DNA of 64,000 nucleotides from Acanthornis magna (Eukaryota; Chordata; Aves; Passeriformes; Acanthizidae), in assembly GCA_036785705.1 (NCBI GenBank), contig JAWUZG010000332.1, positions 1,984,001 through 2,048,000 of the forward strand, read 5' to 3'. The notes under the pieces are model-generated. The model did not search any database. It saw only the letters and a list, made by a program, of their open reading frames with translations, and was not told the DNA's origin. Below, piece by piece: positions 13,842-26,700 of the stretch. How positions within the stretch are numbered: position 1 is the stretch's first letter; each line of letters opens with the position of its first letter. A program made the translations under genes and the position numbers.

Positions 13842-14051
13842 GTCGTCCCATTCCACCTACATCCTCGTCTAGCCTTCTCCCATCTGCTCAGCTGCCCAGT
13901 TCTCATAATCCTCCACCAGTTAGCTGCCAGATGCCATTGCTAGACAGCAACACGTCCCATCAAATCATGGACACCAATCCCGATGAGGAGTTCTCTCCTA
14001 ATTCATATCTGCTGAGAGCGTGTTCAGGGCCACAGCAGGCTTCCAGCAGTG
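13842..14051 (+). CDS. TENM2: TENM2 (teneurin-2) cytoplasmic-domain exon A, 210 bp
   Basis: Internal coding exon of teneurin-2, a type II transmembrane cell-adhesion protein of developing neurons. It encodes part of the N-terminal intracellular domain. The reading is a split Gly, then [16 protein letters not shown], then 52 more residues including [20 protein letters not shown] and [18 protein letters not shown], ending ASSS plus a split Gly. I recognise this block as teneurin-2; as I recall, teneurin-3 and -4 lack it. It is Ser/Pro/Asn-rich and probably disordered, with a PIPP stretch, an acidic NPDEEF patch and one Tyr (NSY) that could be modified. The acceptor is a pyrimidine tract ending CCCAG at 13841, with a branch-like CTGAC about 30 nt upstream. 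The donor is AGTG/GTAAGA at 14052. Both flanking introns are phase 1 and the length is a multiple of three, so skipping would keep the frame. Neighbouring upstream exons are outside the window. Very confident of the gene and boundaries. Confidence 0.96.
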
Positions 14052-14817
14052 GTAAGAAAATTGCAAACATATGGAGTTTGTTTGTGACATGTTTGTGCCA
14101 GTTTTATGCTTTTTTTTTTTTTTTTTTAATGTGCAAATGTGTTCTTGCATCAGCACAAAATTGAGAGCATCTATGGAAATGGGGCAAGGAAAATCTTACT
14201 GGTTTATTTAATGGAAAATTCTTGGAAATACAATCCATCATAATGGTGTTCCTTCATTTAACTCTAGAGAGATGTTTAGTTTTAAGTATGGTAGAAGTAG
14301 TGTAAAAAATATTATTGAATTCTTATGATCAGAGGGATTTATTTTTCAAAGTAGTTTTCCTGCTCCTTGTTGCATCTGGTAGGAGAGAAATGTACACACA
14401 ATGATTCTTTGTTCTGCATGGACTAATCTAATATATCATTTGGTGATGAGGTTTTGTATCTAAAAATGCATGTTGCTTCTGCCAGTCTGTGTCTGTTCTT
14501 GTTTCTGAATCTGTCTGGTTCTATAGTTATAATGTCACATTTAACTAAGATCTGCTATTTTTCAGCAAATTAATTCTTGTCTTTCAGGCCACTGTTTTAA
14601 AACATTTGCAGCTCTATCAGTCATAGAATCTGTAGTGCCTAGGGTTTTCTTTCTTTTTTTCTTTTCTCTTTTCATTTTTTTTAAATTTTAATTTGTATTA
14701 GTCGGTGCTGACTTTTCATTTTGACAGCAAAAACTGAGGAATGAAGATGTAATCCCTTTTTAGAAATACAGGCAAACAAAAAACAAAACTATTCTAGTGC
14801 TGTTTTGGGGTTTTTTT

Positions 14818-14833
14818 GGTTGGTTGGTTGGTT
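14818..14833. repeat. (GGTT)4 microsatellite
   Basis: Four perfect GGTT units about 770 bp downstream of exon A, after a T run. Confidence 0.85.
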
Positions 14834-17800
14834 TTATTTATCGTAGATGTATGTTGTGTGCTATTTGATGAAACACAATAAGTTTAGAGCTTCTGTGCAG
14901 TTCCTGGCCCTCCTAAGGGGTCTCTTTGCTGTGGCAGCACAGCTCTGAGCTGTGCTGGAGGCTCTGTGTGCTGTGGGACTGTGGGGGCACGCAGCACCCC
15001 TGAACAACACCCCTTGAACAGGGGCCGTGTGATGGGAGGGTGGGACAGGGAGCAGAGGCTGAACCAGAGCATTCAGAGTGCATATTCAATATCATTTTCA
15101 CCTAAGCACTGGGTTAGAATGGGGGCCCAGGGAGCCTGTCCGGTGTCTGTCCTTGGAGCTTTCCAAGAACACGTTGGCTGAAATCCTGAGCTATTGTTCT
15201 GGCCTCAGAGCTGCCCTTGCTTGGCACGACACTGGACCAGGCACCTCCTGGGCTTCCTTCCATCCTGAATTATCCTTTAACTCTGTTCAGGTATGTTAAA
15301 ATGCAATTGCATAAGGAAATAATAATTCAGAAAATGAGTGTGCTTCCTTGATCCTTGAGTTTATTATTACTGAAAAAAATATGCCAGTTTTGAGGGGGTT
15401 TTGAGAGATTTGGGGTGATCTTGGAGCTGCAGACCTCAAAATCTGTAATGGGCAATTCTGTAGAAACCATGGACAGGGCGAAGGGGTCAGGAAGTGAGTG
15501 TGATTTATCTTCATGCCTTAGAAACCTTCAGGAGTCTTTTGCAGGGTTCAGACATTTCTGAATAAGGGTGATCCAGCTGTTTGAAGAGTCTTTCTGTTTT
15601 CAAAAGGGTCTCAGCATAATCTGTCACTAAATGCTTTCAAAGAAGCATTTCAGCTAACACAGGGGGAGAGGGAAGGTCCTGCATGGTGAGGAGTTATTTG
15701 AAAGACAGTAAGCAGAAGTTGGAGCTCCCCAGTGAATTTTCCCAGGATATTAAAATACTTGGAGAAGATAGTGGGCTAAGCAAGTAGGTGATGGCAGGAT
15801 GCTAAGAATGAGAGGAGCTTGTGGAGAACCACAAAAGCACCTGTGAGTCCAAGTAGCAGGGCAATAAAATGACCAGGGACATTAGGGCAGGGAAATGGAC
15901 AGTGATATTCATGGGAAAAGCAGCTCTGGTTCAGCGGTTGGTGATGGAACATTGTCTGTGTGCAGGGAGGAGCTGGGGAGTGTTTGCCTCATTCCCGAGC
16001 TCAGGAACAGAGAATGCTCACAGCTGAAGAGAGGAATAAAGAACACGAGTGCACGTTGTCTGAAGGGTGTGGTGCATCAAGCAGTTGATGAGATTTTAAA
16101 GGGGAAGGGGAAAAGTTAATGGGAGAGGGATGAAATAAGCATAGGAAAATCAAGGTCAGGGAATGTGAAGTAAAAAAAGACTTGGAGGATACTTGAGCAC
16201 TTGGTAATGGCAGCCTCTGCTGGGACTGAGGGAACCAGCGTGGCTTTTCTTAGGAAGCCAAATGAACGAAGCTGCAGTAAAACAACATCAGAAAATTTGA
16301 TGGAAGAGCTCTTTATGTTTAATTTTAAATCATAATCACTGCTTCTTTATGTCCTTAAAAGCTTTGTGTTTGACAGTTGTTACTGTGGGCTGACCCAAGG
16401 AACCTTTTTGGCATCCTCTGATAGGCTTTACTTTGTTCATTCTCCATTTTAACAGATTTTTCCCCGCATATCCTATTTACTTCTTTAATAAACAGTCATA
16501 TAAAATATGACTTTTAGTGACTTTTAAATTTATAATGACTTTTAATTTTCAGGGTATAAGATGCAGGTGTCTTTTTTTATATTTTTCACATATTCATGCA
16601 TAATTGCCTGATCACCACAGACTGTTCTGTAGTGTTTCTTCTGGACTTAATGCATCCTCTGGAAAATAATGAGCCTTTCCTAGTGGTGTCATTTTTTTTC
16701 TTTAGCTCTCACAACATTTCTTTAGAGAGTTTATAAGAAAATACCACAGATAATGACTTATACATTAAATTGGAGAAGGTTACTATTTTTTGTGGCTTAT
16801 CATTAAGATACTTTGAAAGATTTTCAGAGTAACTTTTACCATCTACATGACAGGAAAAGGCTGATCATGCTCTTGTCGTGGGGTTTTTTTCCTTCATTTT
16901 TTTTCTTTCTTTCAAATGTCATTATTTTGCTTAAATTTGGGCTTGGGTTGAAAAGGATGATTTGTAGATGCTTATATTTAAGGCTTAGATCCCAGATAAC
17001 CTTCAATCATTAACAAATTTTTGCTAGCATTTCCCAGCTTCTTCTTTAAACATTTCTATCCTAGTCTTCAAAGTACAGGCTGAATATGAAATATTTGCCC
17101 AAGTCTTCTGCTAATTGCACTAAAGGAGTGTCCTCTTGTTTGTCTGATTGGATACTTCTGCTTGTTTCAAGCTCTGCAATTACAGGATGGCTCCTCAGCT
17201 GCTTTAAGATGAACCTTTTTGGATCTGAGGTGACACTCACCCACATGTGTTGCCCTGTGCCCTTCACAAGAGCCATCCTTAATATATATGGAAAAAAAAA
17301 TTGCCTAAAAAAATTACCTAATCAAATATTCTATCAAATGAGCAATCTATTGTTGATATTATGAAGGTCTTTAATCTACAATAAATCTTTGTTAGAACTC
17401 ATCAGAACTCCCAGTTTGAGAGAAATGTGATTATAGCACTCTTAAAATGACATTACATCATCGGGGTGATTGGTTTATCATTTGGAGAAGCGACATCAAT
17501 CATAACGAGCATAACCACACAGTAAATGAATTCAACCTTTCTCCTGCAGAACAATGACACAATAATTGCTCAAAATCAGACTTGAACTGAAATCAGAAAA
17601 TGCACTTCCTTTAAATATGATGTTAACCTAATGGAATATATTATTAAAAATCATGTTTGAGGAAGTTCTATGTAATTAAAAATATGTGAAAATGTATTCC
17701 TTTTTTCTCTCATTAGAACCTGTTTCAGTTGCAGAATCATTTTCTATGCAACAAGATATTATGCTGGTTTTAATTGAACTCCCATCACTTACATTCCTCT

Positions 17801-19273
17801 GCTTGTATTTCTTAATATAATATGCAGCACAATTATATGTGATGAAGGACAAGAGGTTTTTGAAATCTGGTGCACCTGCTGATAGTATTTTGAAAAACAC
17901 AAACATTGTAGAAGGAAATGAGACCTTTTACCCATTAAAAGTTAGTGGATTTTTTTTTTCCTTTTAAAAGAAGGTCAATTCCTGTCACACCATTTTCTGA
18001 GATGGTTTCTTACAGCTAACAGTAGGAATAGGTTTATTTCTTCTTCTTGTATGTGTTTTATATATTTTTTCTGGTTATGTAAGGTGATTCAGCTTGTTGA
18101 AATGCCATTTGAATGGCTTCAGTCAAAATACAATATAACAGGCTGTTTTTAACCTTACATGGAAAAAAGAGAAGGGTTTTTGTTGTCTGCACCTTTGCCT
18201 TTATTATAGAGGATTTATTGCTATTAAACCAAATTTTGAACTCTCAACACAAAAACTATTTGTTCATTTTTCAGCCTAAGTAAAAGACATAGGATATACC
18301 TTCCCACATATTAGGTTTTTATATAATGGATCCGTAATTAGTCACATTCATCAGCTTCAACCATTCCAAAAATGAGAAAGCAGAAGCAGAATGATGTCTG
18401 GAGAATTTTGATTTGGGGAAAATTCTAAGCTGTGGATTAGACATTGTCATGGTTCCCAAGAACTTGCTGCAGTTTAACTGGAAGGGGTATGGTGGCCGTT
18501 TTTTTCAGTGTTCCCATCTCTTTTTGGCTCAGAAAGAATGATACAAACCATTGGCTCAATGGAACAATATCTGCCCAGAGTAATTTGGGCGCTGCTTAGA
18601 AGACTGGGTTTGCTTTGATTTTTTCACAAGCAGTTTTTGGCAGCGAGGAGAGAGGAACAGAGAAACAGGTAGGCTTGAAGGAAATAATTGCTGTTCTTTA
18701 ATGGTAGCTGTTAGTTAGAGTAAAAATAAAGAATAAGGCTCCTTTTTTTGAAGACCCTATTGTGTGGAAATATTATGTAAAATATCAATATTCATTATAT
18801 TCAGGATAAATATCTAGATGGATGTCCTGTGTTCAACAGGTACTACCTGTCTATAGAATTTCATTATTATTAATGTGTAATTACCACCACCTCCATGCAG
18901 TTTAATTCAGTTTGGAAGAATCTTTTCTGAAGGAAGCCAGAACTTTCATTAATGCTCTGCAGCTGGAGGGCTTATTTTAGATCCTCTGCTGGGAGTGCTT
19001 GGAAGTGTTTGTTTTGTAGCCCTCTTACAGTCTGGCATCAAATAAAGAAGTATTTCCAGTTTCTTGTCTATAATGCAAACCAAAATACGGAAGTATAGTC
19101 ATCTTTAAGAAATAATAAATGAATCCTATAGAAAAATAATTACATCCCTTCAGATGATTCAGCATCACTGTCTACTGAATGGAAACCTCAATTTTCTCTA
19201 CCTATCAATTTACAGGACAGAAAATACAGAAGCAGCCACAAAAATATAGAATCTATAGAATTCATCGCTTTTT

Positions 19274-19275
<2 letters not shown>

Positions 19276-19320
<45 letters not shown>
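19276..19320. repeat. Homopolymer run of 45 T
   Basis: An uninterrupted T tract, preceded by CTTTTTAA and followed by ATTTTCATG. It is by far the longest homopolymer in the window. Read on the minus strand it could be a poly(A) tail, but no AATAAA or recognisable insert precedes it. The exact length is uncertain because such runs are hard to sequence. Confidence 0.9.
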
Positions 19321-19322
<2 letters not shown>

Positions 19323-20599
19323 TTTCATGATGTATTGACTTTGGTTTACTTAAGAGACTAAACAGAAGAGTTTGGGTAGCTCAAGAGGTAATGAGGGAAG
19401 AGAAGCCATAAGGGAGACAGGGAATTGGAATGTTCCTCTCCTGGTCAGTGGTGCAGCTGGGCCAGGGAAGAGCTTTTGTTTTACTGTGCTGCTTGTGGTT
19501 TGTTCTGGTTTAGTTTAGTTTGGCCTCTGTGTGTCACTTCTGCGATCAGGTAGGGAGGAGTAGTTAATCAGAAAGAAAATTCTGGTCTCCTCCAATATCA
19601 CTTTCCTGTCCTAACTGCTGCGTATGATTAAGATTTCGGCAGCATCTTTTGTAACCTCTTTCCGAATATTGCATTGTAGAATTTGTCGAGTTATGCTTAG
19701 ATCAGCGATGGTTAAAATCAGTTAAGGTTTCAGGCTTGGTTTTTCTAAATTATTTCTTATGCTTTCCTATATCTGTCTCCAAAAGGCAGCCCTGTATTAC
19801 AGCTGTGGATACAATTCTGCTGAGAAAGAGTACTTCTTATTCAATATATTCACAAGGAAATGCCATAAAGAACTTTCTTCTGATGAAATTTTACAGTAAT
19901 GGTAAAAAAGATTGATCATTTCCATTTCTGTTTCCAAATAAAAAGTAAATTATGTGTTTGTTTCTGCAATGGAGCCTGGCCTAGTTTTGAGGGTTTATGC
20001 AAGAGTGTCTTTGTACACATATTGTTTAAACAGTGTGTGGATGTAGCAGCAAAGCCTTTAAATAAATAATTTTTTTCCAAATTTGTTTCTAATACTTAAA
20101 TTCTCTAAATCCTTAATGGCCAGTTACATTCTCCTTCTGTTGCATCTCTTGAGCACTGAGTCTAATTTTAGAGCTTTGAACCGGAATTAGGAATGGAGGG
20201 AACAGCATGAACAATGTTTTCCCATTGAAACCAAAGGGTGTACTTTTTCTCAAGTATCAGCTCCATGTTGCTGCAACTATTACTGATATTATTGCTGCTG
20301 CTAATCTGTGTACGCTGTGTTGAGGGTGCCTGCAGATGTCTGAATTTCAGCCAGAAGATGTGATTCTAGATATTAAGATATTGCAGAAACACTCTATTTA
20401 TTAATTTGTGAATTCGTAAGAATAACAAACAAATCTCAAACAGAAGGTTCTATGGTAAGAAAAATGATAATGAATTACAAAAAGCTATAGAATTGAGAAC
20501 AGACTCTAATTTTGTTGTTTACGTATTTTTCTTAAGCTCACCGTGGTTTTGAGAGCTGGAGAGGTTTTTTTTAGGTGCTTTTACATTGTTTTAGTCTAA

Positions 20600-20745
20600 G
20601 GCTTGTAAATGTGATGAACCAGGACCCCCTGCAGCAATAAAAGCCCCCCAGTGCTGCAGCCCTGACTTGCCAAGTTTCTATTTCTCTGTTTATTGCTCTG
20701 TTTTCTGACCCCACGAGGGCTGGGACACAACTCGGTGACTGTGGC
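20600..20745 (+). mobile_element. Possible LTR tail (endogenous retrovirus remnant), tentative
   Basis: A segment unlike its surroundings reads CAGGACCCCCTGCAGCAATA, an AATAAA signal at 20636, about 65 bases including a T-rich TTTCTATTTCTCTGTTTATT, and then GACCCCACGAGGGCTGGGAC and ACAAC. A poly(A) signal followed by a T/C-rich stretch and a GGGACACAAC-like end is what the R-U5 part of an avian LTR looks like. I cannot find a matching 5' TG boundary or a target duplication, and there is no coding remnant. A chance 3'UTR-like sequence is the alternative. Confidence 0.3.
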
Positions 20746-23700
20746 CAGTCAGGCCTTCTCTCATTACCAATGCCTATTGTGTCTCGTAGAGATCACCAAT
20801 AATGGGGAAACTTTGGAAAACCTTTGAAACTCCAGACGAGATATTGTTGCTCTGTGTCCCTGCACCAAGAAAATCAGTGCCTAGACTTGGAACCTCATTT
20901 AAAAAATGAAAGGCACTGAGGATACTACAGTTATAAGCAGAAAATCCTTTTTTTTTCTTCTTCTTTCATATGCTGAGTCCAGATGCTGTCTGTGTGTTTT
21001 TATTTGTGTGTAGAAAAGCCTAAAATTGTTCTTGCTAACGCTGTCTGCTCTAAGTCATGCTGTGTGGGAAGAATTTTTCAGACTTTCTAATAATTTTGTC
21101 TTTTGATACAGAACTTTCAATCTTCTGAATTGCATCTTCTTTTCATTGGCAGTGGCACAGTCCTGACAACTTCTGTAGTGGATAGTGCTGCTGTTTATGT
21201 GGAAAGGCAACATTTAGAAAACATTTCATGTTTTTAGCTGCTACCAACACAATTTGGTAGCTGATTGAAAGTGAAGAGCTGAGCATATGCAAGCTGTTTG
21301 CGCTTCATGGGCTACAAAGTAAAGAACCTAAAATTTAGAATATCATTTTTTCAAAATATTTTGCAATATTTGTACACAGAAAGTTCTGTGTGTGGCTTGG
21401 TTGGTTGGTTTTGCATTAGAGAAAGTTTAATAACTTCCTTCTTTCTCTCTATAAATCCAAATAAGTGCCATTATGAACACTTGAAGGCAAGGAGACACTT
21501 TTCATCTGAGTCAATATCTTGTCTTATGGATTTTCTGATTTTGATATACCATACACTTATGGTTTATTTAAATGATAAATTGTGCATTTATCTAGTGCTT
21601 AATTATTACTCCTAGTTATAAAATTACATTAATAGATTTACAGTTTTGATACCTGTTTCTAATATGATTATAAATATTAGCATCTTATCAGGCAAACTGT
21701 AAATATATGTCACCTATTTATCATATTAACATCTCTAGAAACTGAGTTTGTCTTCATATAAACCATAATGAAATCAATAGAAATTTGGACTTTTTTACCT
21801 TCAGAAGATATTCAGTCTAATTTTAAAAAGTGCAGGAGATGGGAAACCTCAGCACATCACTAGAGAAACTGATCAGTGGTTACTAATTATTCTCAGTGTT
21901 AATTTATTTTCTTTTGCCCTATTAATGCCTGAATCTTTGCCTGGCAGTTCTCCCATGCATGTCTGCTACATCCCTTCAGCATAAACAGAAAGAAATCTGG
22001 ACTCTGTCATTTTACTCGGAATATTTTTCCCTTTGTGTTGCCCTGTTGCCCTCCGGGAGCACGTACACCCAAAGGCTTTGCACTTACAGCTGTATTGATG
22101 AAACCTCTGCTGAAAACAGAGCTCAGCCAAGCAAAATATCCCTTCCTGTTCCTTCCTAACCCAACTCTTCAAATGCTCTCGGCCATATTGTGAGGAGGAC
22201 TCCTGTGCCTGCATCACTGCATCTTCTGCTGCTGAATGCTTTTGCAGAGCAGCATTTTGTCTTTCTTACACTCTCAACTTCAGCAGCCTTGTGCAGACAC
22301 TGCTGCAGCGCAAATGCAATAAAAACCTGTGGTTCCCCCACTGAGCAGCTGCTTTATTTTGGTGCAGGGTTACCCTTATTTCTGCTGGGAGAGCCAGCAG
22401 CTGCTCAGATGGCTGCGCTCAGGCCGAGCCTGGTGGTTCCTGGGGCTCTCTGGCGATGCTCTTTGCTTGCCCCGTGCCTGCCCTGGGGTGGGCTGGGCAC
22501 AGCTCCAAGAGGCAGGGACTCCAGGACACGTCTTGAACCAACCAGGTCTGTGGTGTTGTAATTCCCACAATGTTTGAAATTATTCCATACTAAAACTATA
22601 GCTGAGGAGTTTTTTTTTTCTCGTGGAAGAGAATCAACTAAACAGAATTGCCTTTTTTATTACATTGCAAATATGTATAATTTATGTTTCTGACAGATTC
22701 TTATACAGTGAAGTCGAGGACTTTGGTTGTTTGTAGAAGTTAATTACTGGCCTGAGTTAAATACTTAATTTTCAGATCATTTCATGTCAAGGCATAAGAA
22801 GGTATCTTGTTCCATTTTGTCAGCTCCCAAAATGATTCCACAGCTCAGTCTGTGCCATTCACACGTGAAGGAAATTTTGTCTCCTGCTCTGTTCTGTTTG
22901 TTTGGATTTTATGTTTTCTTCCAGTCTGTAGCAACACTGCCCTTGCTCCCCATTCCCCAGGTGGCTTTTATTGCAGTGACCTTTTCCGTCCATGTAGGAT
23001 GCTATTTGTCATTCCTCTCTCCTTGGATCCCTGCCTCGCCCCACCGAGGTATTGCCTCACGTGTGGCTCCTGCACAATGGCTCCTTTCTGCCTAATGCAC
23101 TTGTGCTGGGTCTCATGGGGCTGCAACAGTGGGATTTCCACAGACTGAGCTTTTCTCGCCTTCTATTCTTGTCAGAGCTAATGATTTGTGAGATAAATAA
23201 ATAAATGCACACCTACAAGCAGAGCCATGACAAAATCCTTATGATTGTAGTGATGCTTACCTTGCATAGTTTGGATCTGAAAAAAGAACGATCTAGTAAA
23301 TCAAAAGGAAGGAAAATTGGCAACTTGGTACAGAAATTGGATTCTTTTGAGAAGACTCCTTATCCTCGATACTCTGTTAATTTAGAAGCAATAACTAGAA
23401 CACTGTAGAAAATGAGAACGACCTTTCATAAATGATAAAAAACAATGTGTTGGCATAGAAGCCTAAATACACCAAACCCCTAAAATCTGGGAGTCTTACT
23501 GTACTGATAGATCTTTAAAAATCTGCAAAAGAGGGAGTGGTCTGCTGTGAACTGCCATGCCCCAAAAACTCCACTTGTAATAACAGAAAAGTTCAGTATT
23601 GTCCCACTACTCCTTAAGAAAAAGATTTATGACTCTGTTATTTTGAAAGGTCCCTCTTGGTCTTCAATCTCCAGACCTGGAGATGAGTTGTTAGTATGGA

Positions 23701-26700
23701 ATGAAATGGAAAGTCCCAACTGCAACTCCACGTGGTCTGGAAGAACTCAGAAATCTGGACTTTAATATTGCATAGTGAATTAATTAAGTCTGTAATGTGT
23801 ATGACATGGTAATTATTTTTTGGGTAAGCAAATAACTTATTCTACTGGAATCAGCAGGAATTTTGTACACTAAACACAAGGCTAACTCCTTAGTTAAGTA
23901 ATGAGGTGTGAAATGTTCTGCCTAACAAAACAGTGTTAGCATGTTTGTTAATACTTTTTCCTGCAAACAGGTGGATAATTGTTTTACCTGGCAGGAACCT
24001 GTCAATTTTAGGGACTAGCAGCCATGAAAAGCTGTAAAATCATTGTTGTGAGCCTCAGGTTTCTGAGCTCCAGGTTTCTGAAAACATAATTTTAAAAAGT
24101 AAAATAATTACAATAATGATAAAAGCTGAGAAGAGGGAGTTTGGGGAGTTAGAGCTCAAGTGGCAGAGGAGGCTCTGAGTTCTTCTCTCAGGCGCTGAGC
24201 CTGAGGACAGGCACTGGGCATATAAAACCTTGTGACCCTGCCACAAATGTTTCACCAACTCCTGGCACCTTCATTTCCAGATCAGCTGAAAAAACTCACT
24301 GTAAAACCAGAAAGGAGTAACATGGAGAGCAGACAAATAATAAAGGCCATTGGTAAGACTTAGGAGGGATGAAACAAGAAATTCGGACTTTCCCAATCAG
24401 CAAATTTGGTTAGGAAGAGCAATATGAAACACTTCAGTCTAAGGAAAATGTGGGTTAGGTTTTTTTCCTCACTCTAAGTTTCAACCATTTCGTTTAACTT
24501 TTGGGTGTGGGTAAAAAATAAAAAAAAAAAAAAAAGGAAAAACAGACTTAAATCTTCAAAATGAAAGGTGAAAATATTTGCTTAAAAGTCTTTAAAATGA
24601 AATGGTTCTGAATTTCAAAAACTAAATCATTATTGTTTCTGCATTTTCCAAATCTTTTGGCTCTTCGTTCTCCATCTCTTTTGAGCTAAAAATGTAGCAA
24701 AATTGAGTTAGATATTTGCGAATAGTTTGTCTCCTTGTGGTCTGAAGCAGGCAGTAGGCAGAAACCAGTTAAAAATGGCTATTTATTCTAAATTCCATGA
24801 ACTCACCAGACATGTTAAGGCCAGTCAGTTATATTTGCAAGTGTTATCTGCAGCTGGAGAAGATGGTAAAGAGAAAAACAAGCTGCCTTGAAGAAATGGA
24901 GGAATTTCCAAGACTTCAATTTCCAGTTTGAGACTGGCCTGGGAGCATGATGGGATGAGGAGGTGGTGGAGAGCGATGGCGGTTCTGGCGCTGCAGAAAG
25001 GCTGGTGAGGGACTGTCCTTCCAAAACTGATCCAAGGAAAAGACTCCAGCCTGGCGGGGAGCTCCCCTCGCCTGAGTGCCCTGTCAGCTCGAGGCCAGCC
25101 CATCTCACGGGTGGCACAGCCATCCTTCCAATGGTTTCCAGGAGAAAGGGAACTGAAACAAATCACCAGCACTTGTCATCCAGACGTACACGGACGGCCA
25201 CAAAACTTCCTTCTTCCTTTGCTTTCCAACTGTAGGCCACTTCTAAATATCTTTTTCCTTCTCTTTATTTTCTTGTTGACAGCTGGAAGGATTCCACAGT
25301 CTTGATTCCTCATTTCCTCTGAGATCATGCCAGAAACGCAAATGCATTAGGAGAGTCTTGTTTCAATTTCTTTTTTTGGAACAATTTCCATTAATATCCT
25401 GCTGTCACAAAGCAACTGCTGCTGTTTCCCAGCTCTTTATCAGGGGATATCAGTTTTATTCTGGGGAGCTCCAGCAATTGCTCACTGAGCCCAGGAGCCC
25501 CCAGTGCAGCTGACTCTTGTGGGGAGCACTGCGCAGCCACGGCTGGCTCAGCTGATGCCAACGGCTCCGTGTCTAATATTTACATTTCTTTGGGTGAATT
25601 AGTGCTGGCGGATCCTGCTGGATCAGCAGCCTCTGCATCCAGTGGTTGCTTCCCAGCATAGTATAGATTGGTTTATAGGATGGTATTTTTGTTATAGAAC
25701 AGGCAGTTTCAATTCAAATTTCCATGTTCCTAAGAGATATAGAGGCACAAATTCAAAATCTGGATAGCTGGTTGGATGTTTGGCTTGGGGAGGAGGGTGG
25801 GATACCTGAGGGGTTGAGTTGCATTTTTTGGGACGTGGTTTTTTAACTAGATGTTTGAATATATACATTAAATACTTTGTCTTCTTTCTGGGAATCCTAA
25901 ATTTTGAACAGTTTTTTAATAACTGGTCTGTTAGGGGCATTTGGTTAACAGAAAAGGACATTGCTGTTGGCCCTTTTCAGAAAGTAATGCTCTATCATTA
26001 TAGGCCTAGCTTGACAGGATCTACAGAAATATGACCATTAGCTTTAGGTCCATGCTAAAAATTAGCTGTTTAAGTACTTCTAATTTCCACAAAATGCTCT
26101 CAGGTGGTTTTATGAGAAAGCATCTGAAAAGTTTGAGAATACTGCACTGAAATTGTATTATTTCAGATTGTGCTTTCAGCATAGTGTTACCAAAACAGAA
26201 AAATAAAATAATAAATGAGTAAAGAGAACAGAAAAGGGAGAACTTGCCCCTCTAGTTTTTTCTAACCCCATCGTATGTTTTCTAACACCAAAACTCTGTA
26301 GCTCCCCATTAGTCTCCAGTCTGAGGCACTGTTAGATCTGTATTCTTTTTCTCAGGTCTGAGTTTTTGTTTTCTCACTGCAAACAGAGAGCAAATGTCCT
26401 GGGTGGGAGCAGGGAGTGCTTCCCACAGCAGCCCAGCCACGAGAGAGGAGCACTGCAGGCCCCTGTGCTCCTGCAGAAACTGCCAAGTTCATGTTTTCAT
26501 AAGATTTAATGCTTTCTCTGCCTTTGATTTGCACTTTGGAATGTGTTGCAGGTACGAGACGTGGTTAATTTATAATAACAGCGTGTGAATGTTGCTGATT
26601 CCCGTGAGTGAAGCTCCCAGGGATGGAGGAGGTTTAAAGCAGACCCAGAGCAAATTGCTCAGGCAGGGAAGGAGCTGTGGCTGGGCTCTGCCTGCCCTGA

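Larger units (their letters stand above)
14052..20599. other. Intron stretch: ordinary, with one GC-rich islet
   Basis: AT-rich intron apart from a GC-richer islet at about 14900-15290, which has short open frames on both strands and no recognisable product. A T-rich patch lies at 14640-14700. I see no exon or mobile element before the T45 run or between it and 20600. Confidence 0.6.

Noticed and set aside
14052..14164. Exon A frame continuing into the intron
   Set aside because: The frame stays open past the GTAAGA donor into a poly-T-derived Phe run. The donor is strong and the known protein continues in exon B.
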